A stretch of DNA of 64,000 nt, from assembly GCF_030813245.1 (NCBI RefSeq), contig NZ_JAUSUA010000003.1, positions 62,001 through 126,000 on the forward strand, read 5' to 3'. The notes beneath the pieces were generated by a model. That model saw only the letters and a program-made list of their open reading frames with translations, had not been told where the DNA came from and did no database searches. The DNA is from Alkalicoccobacillus murimartini. GTDB taxonomy: Bacteria; Bacillota; Bacilli; Bacillales; Bacillaceae_D. The stretch's first letter is position 1. Each line of letters starts with the position of its first letter. The position numbers and the translations under genes are program-made. Below are positions 26,394-34,532 of this stretch, piece by piece.

Positions 26394-27088
26394 TTAAATT
26401 CACCTAGCTTATAGCCGATACCCCATACGGTCTTAATATATAGTGGTTTTGCGGGATCATCTTCAATTTTCTCGCGAAGGCGACTCATATGTACGTTAAT
26501 CACATGATCATCACCATAATAGTGATCGTCCCAAACGGAGTGATAGATCTGTTCTTTTGTCATCACTTTTTTAGGGTTCTCAAAAAACAGCTTTAATATC
26601 TTCCACTCTTTTGAGGTCAAACTAATCTCGTGTCCACTCTTTTTTACAATAAAATTATCTACGTCCATTTGAAGGTCATGTATAGTAATAAGAACTGGAA
26701 CTTCTTGATGAGTGGTCGCTTTATATTGGGTAGATCGTCGAATGACTGCTTTCACTCTAGCTAAGAGCTCGATCATGGAGAAGGGCTTCGTTATGTAATC
26801 ATCTGCTCCGAATCCTAACCCAACGGCCTTATCTGCTTCTCCGTCCTTAGCTGACATGATAATGACCGGAACAAAACTATTCTGTCTAATAACCTGCAGG
26901 AAATCCATTCCACTCATCTCAGGTAACATCAGATCAAGAAGCACCAAATCATAGCTATCATTCTCGAAACGCTGAATCGCTTCCTTACCAGTGAATACAG
27001 GATCAACTTTGAAGCCTTCCTTAGTTAAATAAGTTCGTACCATATCACTAATGGCTACATCATCTTCCACAAGTAAAAGTCTCTCCAT
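26390..27088 (-). CDS. OmpR-family response regulator
   Basis: 232 residues: receiver domain (LLVEDDVAI, phospho-Asp in LVLLDLMLPEMSG, Lys in ITKPF) and winged-helix domain (TSKEWKILKLF, HVINVHMSRLREKI, WGIGYKLGEF). First gene of the regulator-kinase-ATPase-permease operon. The RBS is weak. Confidence 0.9.
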   Translation of the reverse strand: MERLLLVEDDVAISDMVRTYLTKEGFKVDPVFTGKEAIQRFENDSYDLVLLDLMLPEMSGMDFLQVIRQNSFVPVIIMSAKDGEADKAVGLGFGADDYITKPFSMIELLARVKAVIRRSTQYKATTHQEVPVLITIHDLQMDVDNFIVKKSGHEISLTSKEWKILKLFFENPKKVMTKEQIYHSVWDDHYYGDDHVINVHMSRLREKIEDDPAKPLYIKTVWGIGYKLGEFK

Positions 27089-27304
27089 ATAAGTAACACC
27101 GTCTCTCGTTATAAATTAAAGATAATTTCTATTAGATCATATAAAAATTAATTAAGGAAGCTCGTTTTTATGTAACGCGTCTTTTAACGATTACCCCAAG
27201 TGAAACCTGTATCTCATTGTTCACGAATGGTTGAAATAAGATTAGGTGTTTTATGATTCGAGATTTTTACATGAAATACCTTACTATTATTCGACATTTT
27301 TCTG

Positions 27305-27330
27305 CAAATTTCGTTGCTTATCTCCGATAT
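27305..27330 (+). promoter_or_regulatory. SigD-like promoter
   Basis: CAAA (27305-27308), 14 nt, TCCGATAT (27323-27330), against the flagellar/chemotaxis consensus TAAA-N15-GCCGATAT. It precedes a chemotaxis-type gene by about 40 nt, which supports the call. Confidence 0.6.
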
Positions 27331-27371
27331 ATTCCTCATACGCTTATAGATAGAGAGAGGAAGATGGAAGA

Positions 27372-28196
27372 ATGGATTTAGTAGAGGGTTTGCAAAAAAA
27401 TATGCCATTACTAAAGCAGCTATTTAAGGGAGATGTAGCTATTAGTCTTTTAGATGCTAAACACACTTTATATTGGAGTGGGAGCGAATCGTTACAAATG
27501 GATATTAAGGTGGGGAGTCCAGTTGAAAAAGGCTTTGAAAACTTTAGTTATATTAAGAATAAAGATGTAACCATTGCTCAATTACCTAAAGAAATATATG
27601 GTTTTGCATTTGATATTACGTATATACCCTTTAAAGACGAAAATGATGAGATTGTGGCAGCATTAAGCTTAAATGCAAGTCGAAAAGAGTTAGATCGAAT
27701 TGAAGAATTAATGGGTGAAACCTCAAATATATCAGATCAGCTTCTTAGTGGAATTCAGCAAGTAGCGGCTCATTCGCAGCAATTATCTGCGACATCAGAT
27801 CAATTATTAAAAAACGCAGTGAGAACCGTTGATCAGTCAGATGCTGTCACCAATATTACAAACTTTATTGGCGATATATCGAGACAAACCAATCTAATTG
27901 GACTAAATGCAGCGATTGAAGCGGCTAGGGTTGGTCAAGCAGGTGCAGGGTTTGGTGTGGTAGCCTCTGAAGTAAGAAAGTTATCAGATGAAACAAAAAA
28001 AGCAGCAAATCAAATAGATGATACGTTAAAGAAGATTCAAACATCTATTAAGCAAATGCAGCAAGAGATCAGTGATATAACAGATGCGTCAAATGATCAG
28101 GCTCAACTAGTTTCGGATTTTATGAAAAATATAGAAATTTTAAACACTCAAAACAAAGAATTTAAACATTATGTTCATTCTTTAAATAGTTTATGA
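27372..28196 (+). CDS. Soluble methyl-accepting chemotaxis-type protein
   Basis: 274 residues with no membrane segment. N-terminal sensory part (about 1-110), then a short MCP signalling coiled coil with the conserved hairpin tip ([34 protein letters not shown]). It resembles the cytoplasmic receptor YfmS of B. subtilis. The hairpin is truncated relative to full receptors. RBS GAGAGAGGAAG; the promoter looks SigD-dependent. Confidence 0.82.
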   Translation: MDLVEGLQKNMPLLKQLFKGDVAISLLDAKHTLYWSGSESLQMDIKVGSPVEKGFENFSYIKNKDVTIAQLPKEIYGFAFDITYIPFKDENDEIVAALSLNASRKELDRIEELMGETSNISDQLLSGIQQVAAHSQQLSATSDQLLKNAVRTVDQSDAVTNITNFIGDISRQTNLIGLNAAIEAARVGQAGAGFGVVASEVRKLSDETKKAANQIDDTLKKIQTSIKQMQQEISDITDASNDQAQLVSDFMKNIEILNTQNKEFKHYVHSLNSL

Positions 28197-28203
28197 GAAT
28201 TTG

Positions 28204-28234
28204 AACCTCCTTTTGATGATATGGAGGTTTTTTT
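28204..28234 (+). terminator. Terminator of the soluble chemotaxis gene
   Basis: AACCTCC / GGAGGTT stem followed by TTTTT. Confidence 0.85.
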
Positions 28235-28282
28235 GCATAATCATCATTAATTAAAGTTTTTCCGTTTTAATTTAGATGAAAC

Positions 28283-28301
28283 CTAAAATAATATGTAACA
28301 A
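28283..28301 (+). repeat. 19-nt direct repeat, copy 1
   Basis: CTAAAATAATATGTAACAA, identical to 29584-29602. Each copy lies upstream of a gene; the pair brackets about 1.3 kb. Confidence 0.85.
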
Positions 28302-28348
28302 ACATAGAGTCTGAGAAGGAACTCGATGATTTATATTTTGGTGCGGGG

Positions 28349-28606
28349 ATGGATTTTACGATTAATGGAAAAAATCCTACCTTTGGTAGTGGTAGCTACA
28401 GTGAAGAAGTTCTTTCGGCAACGACTCGGACGGCTATTCAAGAAATCAATGTTAATGAAGATACCCCGGATCAGTTCGAACTTGGATTGGTACTTAAGAG
28501 AGAGGACGGGGAAAAGTGGTACTTCTCCTTTCCAGTCGAAAAAATTAGTTCCCATGAAGGAGGAGTCGAAATTGATAAGGAGGAGAAAGGCCCTGTGTAT
28601 ATCTAA
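28349..28606 (+). CDS. Small acidic protein of unknown function, start unclear
   Basis: 85 residues from ATG 28349 in a frame with clear coding character (acidic, ending GPVYI). There is no RBS before that ATG. The only good RBS (AGAAGGA, 28315-28321) serves ATG 28326 in another frame, whose product is basic and unconvincing. The frame of this gene stays open upstream to 28292 (reading LDDLYFGAG before the ATG), so it may be a gene truncated or frameshifted at its 5' end. A terminator follows. Not recognised. Confidence 0.5.
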   Translation: MDFTINGKNPTFGSGSYSEEVLSATTRTAIQEINVNEDTPDQFELGLVLKREDGEKWYFSFPVEKISSHEGGVEIDKEEKGPVYI

Positions 28607-28622
28607 CAGGGCCTGTTTAGTT
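28588..28622 (+). terminator. Terminator of the small acidic gene
   Basis: AGGCCCTG / CAGGGCCT stem overlapping the stop codon, followed by a weak T-rich run. Confidence 0.65.
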
Positions 28623-28693
28623 CATTACAAATCATCCTTTTTTATTTACAATAAAACTAGGGTTTTGTAGACGTCTAAAGGGTGGGGGTTAAG

Positions 28694-29587
28694 ATGGTTA
28701 TTAATGAAATCATGAACGAATTAAAAGATAAAGAAATCATCAATTCAAGTTCCATTTCGTGTGAGCCATTAAGTGGAGGGACTGTAAGTGAGTTGTATCT
28801 CTTAACCACCTTGGATGGAGCGAGATATGTAGTTAAGTTAAATGAATCGCATGTTCTTCAATCAGAAGTTCATTTTCTTGCCTGTTATAAGCACTTAGAT
28901 CTACTGCCTCATCTACTCTATGTTGATCCGTCTTATCAGTACATTGTGTATACCTTTATTTCTGGTTCTACGAATGGTCCCAAAAGTAAACGTGACATGC
29001 TTAAAGTGCTTGTGCAAGGTCTAATAAACAACTATACACCCGTACCCATTGGTAGTGGTTGGGGATGGGTGGATGACGTAACAGATTCATGGGAACAGTT
29101 TTTGTTGAGTGAAGTGAATGAAGCAAATACGTTTGTAAATTCACATCTAGGAGAAGGTGAATCCATCTTTGTGCGTAACCTTGTCAAAAAAAAGGGAAGA
29201 GCTGGCTTAGACAGAAAGGCAGTTTTACTACATGGAGATTGTGGAGTACATAATTTTATTTTTGAAGATGGAGATTTAAAAGGGGTGATTGATCCTACTC
29301 CTGTTATTGGGGAACCTCTTTATGATTTACTCTATGCATTTTGTTCTTCGTCGGATGATTTAACAAAAGAAACAATACTGTCAGCAGCCAATCCAATACT
29401 CATTAAAGAAAACATAAGCGAGCAATTATTATTTGAAGACGTATTTATTGTGTTATATCTAAGGTTAGCTATTTGTAGTAGACATCATCCGGATGATTTA
29501 CCTAACTACCTGGATGCTTTTTTTACTGGAAGGAGATCATCACAGAAACACATCATAGCTCTTCCGATGACCAATAAAGAAATCTAA
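28694..29587 (+). CDS. Aminoglycoside phosphotransferase (APH)-fold kinase
   Basis: 297 residues from ATG 28694, which follows GGTGGGGG; an in-frame GTG at 28682 overlaps that RBS. Kinase-like fold with the nucleotide lysine in YVVKLNE, catalytic loop LLHGDCGVHNFIF and the metal Asp in GVIDPTP. Such proteins phosphorylate aminoglycosides, macrolides, or small metabolites; substrate cannot be read from sequence. Lies between the two copies of a 19-nt direct repeat. Confidence 0.78.
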   Translation: MVINEIMNELKDKEIINSSSISCEPLSGGTVSELYLLTTLDGARYVVKLNESHVLQSEVHFLACYKHLDLLPHLLYVDPSYQYIVYTFISGSTNGPKSKRDMLKVLVQGLINNYTPVPIGSGWGWVDDVTDSWEQFLLSEVNEANTFVNSHLGEGESIFVRNLVKKKGRAGLDRKAVLLHGDCGVHNFIFEDGDLKGVIDPTPVIGEPLYDLLYAFCSSSDDLTKETILSAANPILIKENISEQLLFEDVFIVLYLRLAICSRHHPDDLPNYLDAFFTGRRSSQKHIIALPMTNKEI

Positions 29588-29602
29588 AATAATATGTAAC
29601 AA
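29584..29602 (+). repeat. 19-nt direct repeat, copy 2
   Basis: Identical to 28283-28301; overlaps the stop codon of the APH-fold gene and precedes the secreted peptidoglycan-binding protein. Confidence 0.85.
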
Positions 29603-29674
29603 CCAAATAAAGCGTTTCGTTCTCTTATAGAAAGGTAGTCAATTAGTAAGACAACATTTTAGGAGGAGAAAAGC

Positions 29675-30274
29675 ATGAAAAAGAAATGGTTAGCTGTTAT
29701 TCCAGCGGTTGCACTAGTGGCATCACCACTTTCCATTCAGCCAGCATCCGCCTCAAGTGAACAGATCGAACAAGAATCGGACGTACCAAGTGAATTAGAA
29801 TCGGTATTAAATATTGCACCTGAACATCAGCCTACGTTAACCCAAGGTAGCACTGGAACGTATGGGAATGAAGTTGATTTCGTTCAATTTACAATAAGCC
29901 AAGCAGGATTTGAAACAGAAGTAGATGGAGTGTTTGGAAAAGATACGGATGAAAAAGTGAAAAAATTTCAAGCGGAACATGATCTAACGGTTGATGGAGT
30001 CGTAGGTTTGAACACATGGACAGCACTTTTCTCTGAGCATTCAGAACAGAGCTTTCCTGTAGAGAGCGCTATATCCTATGCGGAAGAGGCATTAGATAAT
30101 GATGATCTCATATTTAGCAGTAATGGGGTTCTTCATGAAGATTCAGAAGGAAACGCGTACTACTCTTTAAGAGCTCAAAGCCAAGGTTTAATTGATGGTG
30201 GAGGCACAGGTACAGTTGGATATTATGATGTGTATGAAAATGGTGATGTCGTAGAGTCTGAACCACAATCATAA
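29675..30274 (+). CDS. Secreted peptidoglycan-binding-domain protein
   Basis: 199 residues. Signal peptide about 1-27 (cleavage after ASA), a type 1 peptidoglycan-binding domain at about 58-113 (VDGVFGKDTDEKVKKFQ, VDGVVGLNTWTAL), and a C-terminal acidic domain of about 75 residues with an aromatic/Gly-rich end that I do not recognise. No catalytic domain, so it probably decorates or senses the wall. RBS AGGAGGAG. Confidence 0.82.
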   Translation: MKKKWLAVIPAVALVASPLSIQPASASSEQIEQESDVPSELESVLNIAPEHQPTLTQGSTGTYGNEVDFVQFTISQAGFETEVDGVFGKDTDEKVKKFQAEHDLTVDGVVGLNTWTALFSEHSEQSFPVESAISYAEEALDNDDLIFSSNGVLHEDSEGNAYYSLRAQSQGLIDGGGTGTVGYYDVYENGDVVESEPQS

Positions 30275-30310
30275 TAAGAAGAAAGTAAGTATGTTCTTGC
30301 GTGACCAACA

Positions 30311-30349
30311 ACGAATCACCGACTACGTGTTGTCGGTGATTCGTTTTTT
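30311..30349 (+). terminator. Terminator of the secreted protein gene
   Basis: ACGAATCACCGAC / GTCGGTGATTCGT stem then TTTTTT. Confidence 0.9.
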
Positions 30350-30384
30350 ATATAAAAGGCGAGCCTTCTATAAAATGTAGCTTA

Positions 30385-30903
30385 TTAAGCGTGTTTCTCA
30401 TGAACAGTAAGGGTTGGTTTATCGCTTTTTTTGTTCATCATTTGCTTCACACGAGGAGTAAAGCGATCCAGTCCAAGGCGTCCAGCGTTCTTTTTGCTGA
30501 CAAGAAGTGGAATGGCCATTAATAGCATCAGTGGATTGGTAGACACGGTTCCAGCTAGTAAGAAAGAAGTATTCATAACGCCACCGAAGAATGCGGCGGT
30601 TTTAGTGAAGAGACCAATAATTAATGCGGCACCGATTAGAACCTCACCCCACATGACCATAAAGCTAAAGATATCAGCCTGAGGAATGGCTACGTTTTCT
30701 AGAAACGCGACATATAATGGATAGGCAACATTTTCCCCTTTTAATACGGGGTTTGCAGCTGAGGCTGCAAGGAATCCACCTGCGTTAAATTCCCCTCCCA
30801 TGACTTTTCCAATACCTGAACTAAACCACATCCAACCTAGAGAGATACGAGTAACGGTTAATAATACCTGAGCGATTTTAGATGATTGCAAGAATTGTAA
30901 CAT
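30385..30903 (-). CDS. DoxX-family membrane protein
   Basis: 172 residues, four membrane helices, with the DoxX signature near the N-terminus (RISLGWMWFSSGIGKVMGG). DoxX proteins are small quinone-linked or thiol-redox membrane proteins. RBS AAAAGGAGG on the minus strand. Two Rex-like operators overlap and follow its promoter (30922-30993), pointing to control by the NADH/NAD ratio. Confidence 0.85.
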   Translation of the reverse strand: MLQFLQSSKIAQVLLTVTRISLGWMWFSSGIGKVMGGEFNAGGFLAASAANPVLKGENVAYPLYVAFLENVAIPQADIFSFMVMWGEVLIGAALIIGLFTKTAAFFGGVMNTSFLLAGTVSTNPLMLLMAIPLLVSKKNAGRLGLDRFTPRVKQMMNKKSDKPTLTVHEKHA

Positions 30904-30921
30904 GATGTGTTCCTCCTTTTA

Positions 30922-30939
30922 TTGTGAATGTTTTCACAT
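30922..30939 (-). promoter_or_regulatory. Rex-like operator 1
   Basis: TTGTGAATGTTTTCACAT: the inverted repeat TGTGAA-N4-TTCACA, as in Rex boxes. It lies in the leader, about 20 nt before the doxX start. Confidence 0.7.
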
Positions 30940-30975
30940 TCTCTTTATACTCTTAGTATACACGCTTTCATTCAT

Positions 30976-30993
30976 TTGTGAACTAATTCACAT
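30976..30993 (-). promoter_or_regulatory. Rex-like operator 2 and doxX promoter
   Basis: TTTGTGAACTAATTCACA again has TGTGAA-N4-TTCACA. On the minus strand its inner half TTCACA can be the -35 box, 16 nt before a TATACT -10 box, so a bound repressor would block RNA polymerase. A further half-site, ATTCACAT, lies just beyond (30998). Confidence 0.7.
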
Positions 30994-31112
30994 GATGATT
31001 CACATAAAAGACATATTCATAAAATGGGGCGTCTGTTTTGGGGGAGTGAACAGTAGTGTTTACGCTTTATTTAAGCTTTATAAGTAGTAAAGAATAAGCG
31101 GACATTAAATAG

Positions 31113-31156
31113 AGTAAATCCGTTCTTTTATTTTTGAATAAAAGAACGGATTTACT
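31113..31156. terminator. 20-bp perfect hairpin downstream of the clpP operon
   Basis: Arms 31113-31132 and 31137-31156 are perfectly complementary with loop TTTG. No strong U-tract on either side, but its position past the minus-strand operon suggests a terminator or RNA-stabilising hairpin. Confidence 0.6.
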
Positions 31157-31170
31157 GATGGTCCAAAGCT

Positions 31171-31260
31171 TTAAATCATTCTATCTATTCCCTGATCTAG
31201 AGCTTGCTCTGCCATATGTTTTCCTAGAAACAACGTCCCACCAAGCAATAGCACTTTCAT
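31171..31260 (-). pseudogene. Truncated NAD-dependent epimerase fragment
   Basis: A 29-codon frame whose product begins [20 protein letters not shown], the Rossmann N-terminus of NAD-dependent epimerase/dehydratases (GGTxFLG), and then stops. Its ATG overlaps the clpP stop (TAATG), so it should be translated after ClpP. Most likely the relic of a longer third gene; a real short protein is less likely. Confidence 0.7.
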
Positions 31261-31850
31261 TAATCAGCTCCCTCTCCTAAAATCGAATCAATAATGCCAT
31301 AATCCTTTGCTTCCTTTGCCGAAAGAAAGAAATCACGTTCAGTATCGGATGCGATCTTTTTATATGGTTGCCCGCAACGATCGGCTATTAATTGGTTTAA
31401 TTCTTGTCGTTGTTTGAGGATTCGTTTGGCGTAAATGTCCATATCTGTGGCTTGCCCTTTCATACCACCTAATGGTTGGTGGAGCATAATTTCGGCGTGA
31501 GGTAGAGCTAGACGTTTTCCTTTAGTACCGGCGAGCAAAAGTACAGCACCAAATGAAGCAGCTAACCCAGTACAAATTGTCTGCACATCAGGCTTAATAT
31601 GATTCATCGTGTCCATAATGGCAAATCCAGCTGATATAGAGCCTCCAGGGCTGTTGATGTACATGGAAATATCCTTGTCGGCATCCTGAGATGACAAGAA
31701 TAAAAGCTGTGCTGTCAAACTATTTGCCAGCGTATCATTTATTTCAGATCCGACAAATACAATACGATCTTTTAATAATCGTGAATATATATCATAGCTT
31801 CTTTCGCCAAGATTGGTTTGTTCCATAACGTAAGGAATAGGTACACTCAT
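31260..31850 (-). CDS. ClpP-family serine protease (paralogue)
   Basis: 196 residues, full ClpP length. Catalytic Ser99 in [11 protein letters not shown] (Phe replaces the usual Met), His124 in MLHQPLGG, and the Asp-bearing [11 protein letters not shown]-terminal [20 protein letters not shown] is the usual axial region. It lies 30 nt after an ECF-like sigma factor gene and not with a Clp ATPase, so it is probably an accessory ClpP for regulated proteolysis. RBS ATAGGAGG. Confidence 0.9.
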   Translation of the reverse strand: MSVPIPYVMEQTNLGERSYDIYSRLLKDRIVFVGSEINDTLANSLTAQLLFLSSQDADKDISMYINSPGGSISAGFAIMDTMNHIKPDVQTICTGLAASFGAVLLLAGTKGKRLALPHAEIMLHQPLGGMKGQATDMDIYAKRILKQRQELNQLIADRCGQPYKKIASDTERDFFLSAKEAKDYGIIDSILGEGAD

Positions 31851-31880
31851 GAGAAAAACCTCCTATAAATTGATTTTAGT

Positions 31881-32540
31881 TTAAGCCACCATTTTGCAAT
31901 CTAATGTAGAATAGATTTTCTGCTGTTGAACGTATAAGGCAGGAATACTCGCATTGTCTGTGAGAAGGCTGGCGATAAGCTGAATGTCTCCTTTTTGCAA
32001 AGCCTCACTATATAGCTTTACTCGAAGCGCTTCATCTTCATCTACAGAGTGAACACCCTCTATATCCTCTCTGACATCGTGTATAATTTTTTGTCTTGCA
32101 CGAAAAAGAGTGGCCTTCACAGCACCTACACTCATATTGGTCAAAGCAGCTATTTCTTTTAAGCTACATCTACATACATCTGATAAAAGAAAAAGGATCT
32201 GTTGGTTTATCGTTAGTTTGGTCACAAGCGTATTTAACACATGTCTGAAGTGTAGGGAAGTCATGCGGTCAATCGAGTTTTCAAATGGCTTACAGTTGTC
32301 TTCATATGGGACTGTGTTCAGCTTCTTTTTCCGAACCTCATCAATCCACGTATGTTTGGCAATGGTCGTAAAGTACGTCTTTGTTAGTAACTTAGGATTC
32401 CTATGCCAACTGCTGTAGGCTTTGACCCATGTGGTTTGCATGAGATCCTCTGCATCATGATGATTGTTTGTAAAACGAACACAAGCTCTCCATGTTGAAG
32501 AAGCATATCTTTTCCACTCTTGATTAAACGTTTGATTCAT
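31881..32540 (-). CDS. ECF-like RNA polymerase sigma factor with C-terminal extension
   Basis: 219 residues from ATG 32540 (RBS AAAGGAG). Sigma region 2 at about 5-75 (NNHHDAEDLMQTTWVKAY, YFTTIAKHTWIDEVRKK), region 4 at about 100-155 (LSDVCRCSLKEIAALTNMSVGAVKATLFRAR), then about 50 extra residues (LYSEALQKGDIQLIASLLTDNA) resembling the start of a SnoaL-like domain, as found in ECF41-type factors. No anti-sigma gene is adjacent; ClpP is the operon partner. Confidence 0.85.
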   Translation of the reverse strand: MNQTFNQEWKRYASSTWRACVRFTNNHHDAEDLMQTTWVKAYSSWHRNPKLLTKTYFTTIAKHTWIDEVRKKKLNTVPYEDNCKPFENSIDRMTSLHFRHVLNTLVTKLTINQQILFLLSDVCRCSLKEIAALTNMSVGAVKATLFRARQKIIHDVREDIEGVHSVDEDEALRVKLYSEALQKGDIQLIASLLTDNASIPALYVQQQKIYSTLDCKMVA

Positions 32541-32892
32541 CACCTACACTCCTTTTTAATCGCTTCTTTACTCTTATAACGGAAAACAGGAAGAAAAGGA
32601 TACGATCCTGTCGTAAAAAGTTTGATACGAAAATATGCTGAACATTTTTTATTAGTAAGGTTATGTTATACATTAGTTTCAATACGACAAAAATCCTGCA
32701 ATGGCAGGATTTCAGTTCTTTTTGACGTAAAAGTACTAAAAAAATTTAACTTACATTTAAAGGTGAATGTGTAATGTGTCCAATGAAATCAGAGTGATTA
32801 TGAGGGAGTAAGCCTTATGAAGGAATTTTATTACATAGAAAACAATTTAGATTTTAAAGAAGAAGAGATTAACACAGTTTCTTTCTACAGCC
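32541..32892. other. Intergenic region upstream of the sigma-clpP operon
   Basis: Contains a candidate ECF-type promoter for the operon on the minus strand: TCAAAC (32620-32625) 15 nt before CGTA (32601-32604), similar to the SigW promoter at 848 and possibly autoregulatory. Also the small hairpin AAATCCTGC-AATG-GCAGGATTT near 32693-32714, and a 30-codon frame at 32817-32909 (+) behind GAGGGAG that I cannot assign. Confidence 0.45.
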
Positions 32893-32909
32893 TTATATAC
32901 TTCTTGATG
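32817..32909 (+). CDS. Possible 30-residue peptide
   Basis: ATG with RBS GAGGGAG 8 nt upstream; product starts MKEFYYIENNLDFKEEEINT. It overlaps the 3' end of the tubby-like gene on the opposite strand. No homologue recognised; may be chance. Confidence 0.25.
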
Positions 32910-33414
32910 AGGTATCATAACATCTAAGCAAGCATATTAGCACTTCCACAGGTATATCTAGTTTGTTTGTGGTAGTCATCTCGTACAAAGGAGTGATAAA
33001 GTTCAAACCCTTATAAGAGTAAGTATATTGAGCAATCTCTTTATCATCCTGATTATAGATAAACGTTTTTTTGTCCCCTGTGTTTTTGATTATTTTATAA
33101 TTAAATCCAGAAAAATAGAAGTAATATCTTGGATGAGTGGGTGATTTAGTTTTACACCACATCTCAATCCTATTCTCTAGAGATTCTCCATATGTTATAT
33201 CCCAAGACGGGTTTTTAAAATGTTTATCTCTCATCTCCGCTGAAACGATCGTACGATTATTCGTATCTATAACCTTGAAATTGTACCTCTTAGTTAAAGA
33301 GAAGTAACTCTTGTGCCATCTAGCTAAACCAAAGACTGTCTCACCTATATGGTTAGTTACTGGGGTCACTTTAGTACTATAAACTAATAATGGTACTCTA
33401 AATGTATAATTCAT
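32893..33414 (-). CDS. Tubby C-terminal-domain-like protein, second copy
   Basis: 173 residues from ATG 33414, behind ACAGGAGGAAAAA; an upstream in-frame ATG (33438) overlaps that RBS. Beta-rich with periodic aromatic residues (FSGFNYKIIKNTG, IAQYTYSYKG). Same general pattern as the protein at 2256-2792, with low identity. Function unknown. Confidence 0.65.
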   Translation of the reverse strand: MNYTFRVPLLVYSTKVTPVTNHIGETVFGLARWHKSYFSLTKRYNFKVIDTNNRTIVSAEMRDKHFKNPSWDITYGESLENRIEMWCKTKSPTHPRYYFYFSGFNYKIIKNTGDKKTFIYNQDDKEIAQYTYSYKGLNFITPLYEMTTTNKLDIPVEVLICLLRCYDTSSRSI

Positions 33415-33643
33415 TTTTTCCTCCTGTAAATAATACATTTCTAGCCTTATTTATCTGTAATTTTTTTACCCTCCTGTGCTATAAGTAAACTTTAGTGTAA
33501 AGGCAAAATATTAGGGTTTATATATTCATAAAAGTAGGCTACTGTATTATGCTAGTGTTGGAGTACGGAACGTCATTGCCCATTTCTATAACAAGTAATT
33601 AGATTATCACCATGGCGTATTAAGGATAAATAGGAGCGTATAT

Positions 33644-34522
33644 ATGAACCATAAAGTAGTTGTCATAACAGGAGCAAACAGTGGACTAGGCTTAGAAACA
33701 GCTAAATACTTTTCAGGTCTAGGACATCAGGTCATTTTAGCAGTGAGAAATATTGAAAAGGGGAGAAAGGCAAAAGAAGAGATAGTACAGTTGTATCCAG
33801 AGGCTAATGCTCAAGTGTATCAACTAGATTTATCGAAACTTCAAAGCGTACGAGAATTTGTTGAGACATTATCAAGTCAAGTAGATACGATCGATATACT
33901 AATTAATAATGCTGGTGTTATGATGCCACCATACTTTAAGACCGAGGATGGATTTGAATTGCAATTTGCGAGTAACCATCTTGGTCACTTTGCTCTAACT
34001 GGTTTGTTGCTCCCTCTACTTGAGAAGGGGGAAGCATCACGAATCGTGACATTATCGTCTATAGCCTATCGAAATGCAGTCATACAGTTTGATAATATGC
34101 ATGGAAGTCATGGGTATAAAAGTTATACTTTCTATGGCCAAAGTAAGGTAGCGAATTTAATGTTTGCGAAAGAACTAGACAAGCGTTTAAAAGCGAATCA
34201 CTGTCGCACAATCAGTCTAGCCACGCATCCTGGTATATCTTCAACGAACCTTTTCACATTAGGTAGAAAAAAGACACCATGGTTTGTTAAACCTTTACTG
34301 AAGATTGTTAGTCAGCCAGCTGAAAAAGGAGCGCTCCCAGTCATCATGGCAGCAACAGATGAATCTCTTCTTGGTGGCGAACTAATTGGTCCAGATGGTG
34401 CTGGTGGGAGAAAAGGAAATCCTACGATAGAAGTACCAAAGAAAGTGACCTATACAGATTCGACAATGGCAGAGCTATGGGATATTTCAGAGGATCTTAC
34501 CAAAGTAACGTACGATTTTTGA
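33644..34522 (+). CDS. Short-chain dehydrogenase/reductase (retinol dehydrogenase-like)
   Basis: 292 residues. Cofactor loop TGANSGLGLETAKYF, NNAGVM, and the YxxxK active site (FYGQSKVANLMF). The length and ASNHLGHFALT block are typical of the extended SDRs annotated as retinol dehydrogenase-like; natural substrate unknown. RBS TAGGAGCG. Confidence 0.82.
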   Translation: MNHKVVVITGANSGLGLETAKYFSGLGHQVILAVRNIEKGRKAKEEIVQLYPEANAQVYQLDLSKLQSVREFVETLSSQVDTIDILINNAGVMMPPYFKTEDGFELQFASNHLGHFALTGLLLPLLEKGEASRIVTLSSIAYRNAVIQFDNMHGSHGYKSYTFYGQSKVANLMFAKELDKRLKANHCRTISLATHPGISSTNLFTLGRKKTPWFVKPLLKIVSQPAEKGALPVIMAATDESLLGGELIGPDGAGGRKGNPTIEVPKKVTYTDSTMAELWDISEDLTKVTYDF

Positions 34523-34532
34523 GTAAGAATAC

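Noticed and set aside
28326-28670. 114-codon frame with a good RBS
   Set aside because: The product is basic with coding-unlike composition and runs through a terminator; the overlapping 28349 frame looks like the true coding frame.
30902-31087. 61-codon frame on the + strand upstream of doxX
   Set aside because: It lies over the doxX promoter and Rex-like boxes, has no RBS and has Ile/Phe-rich chance composition.
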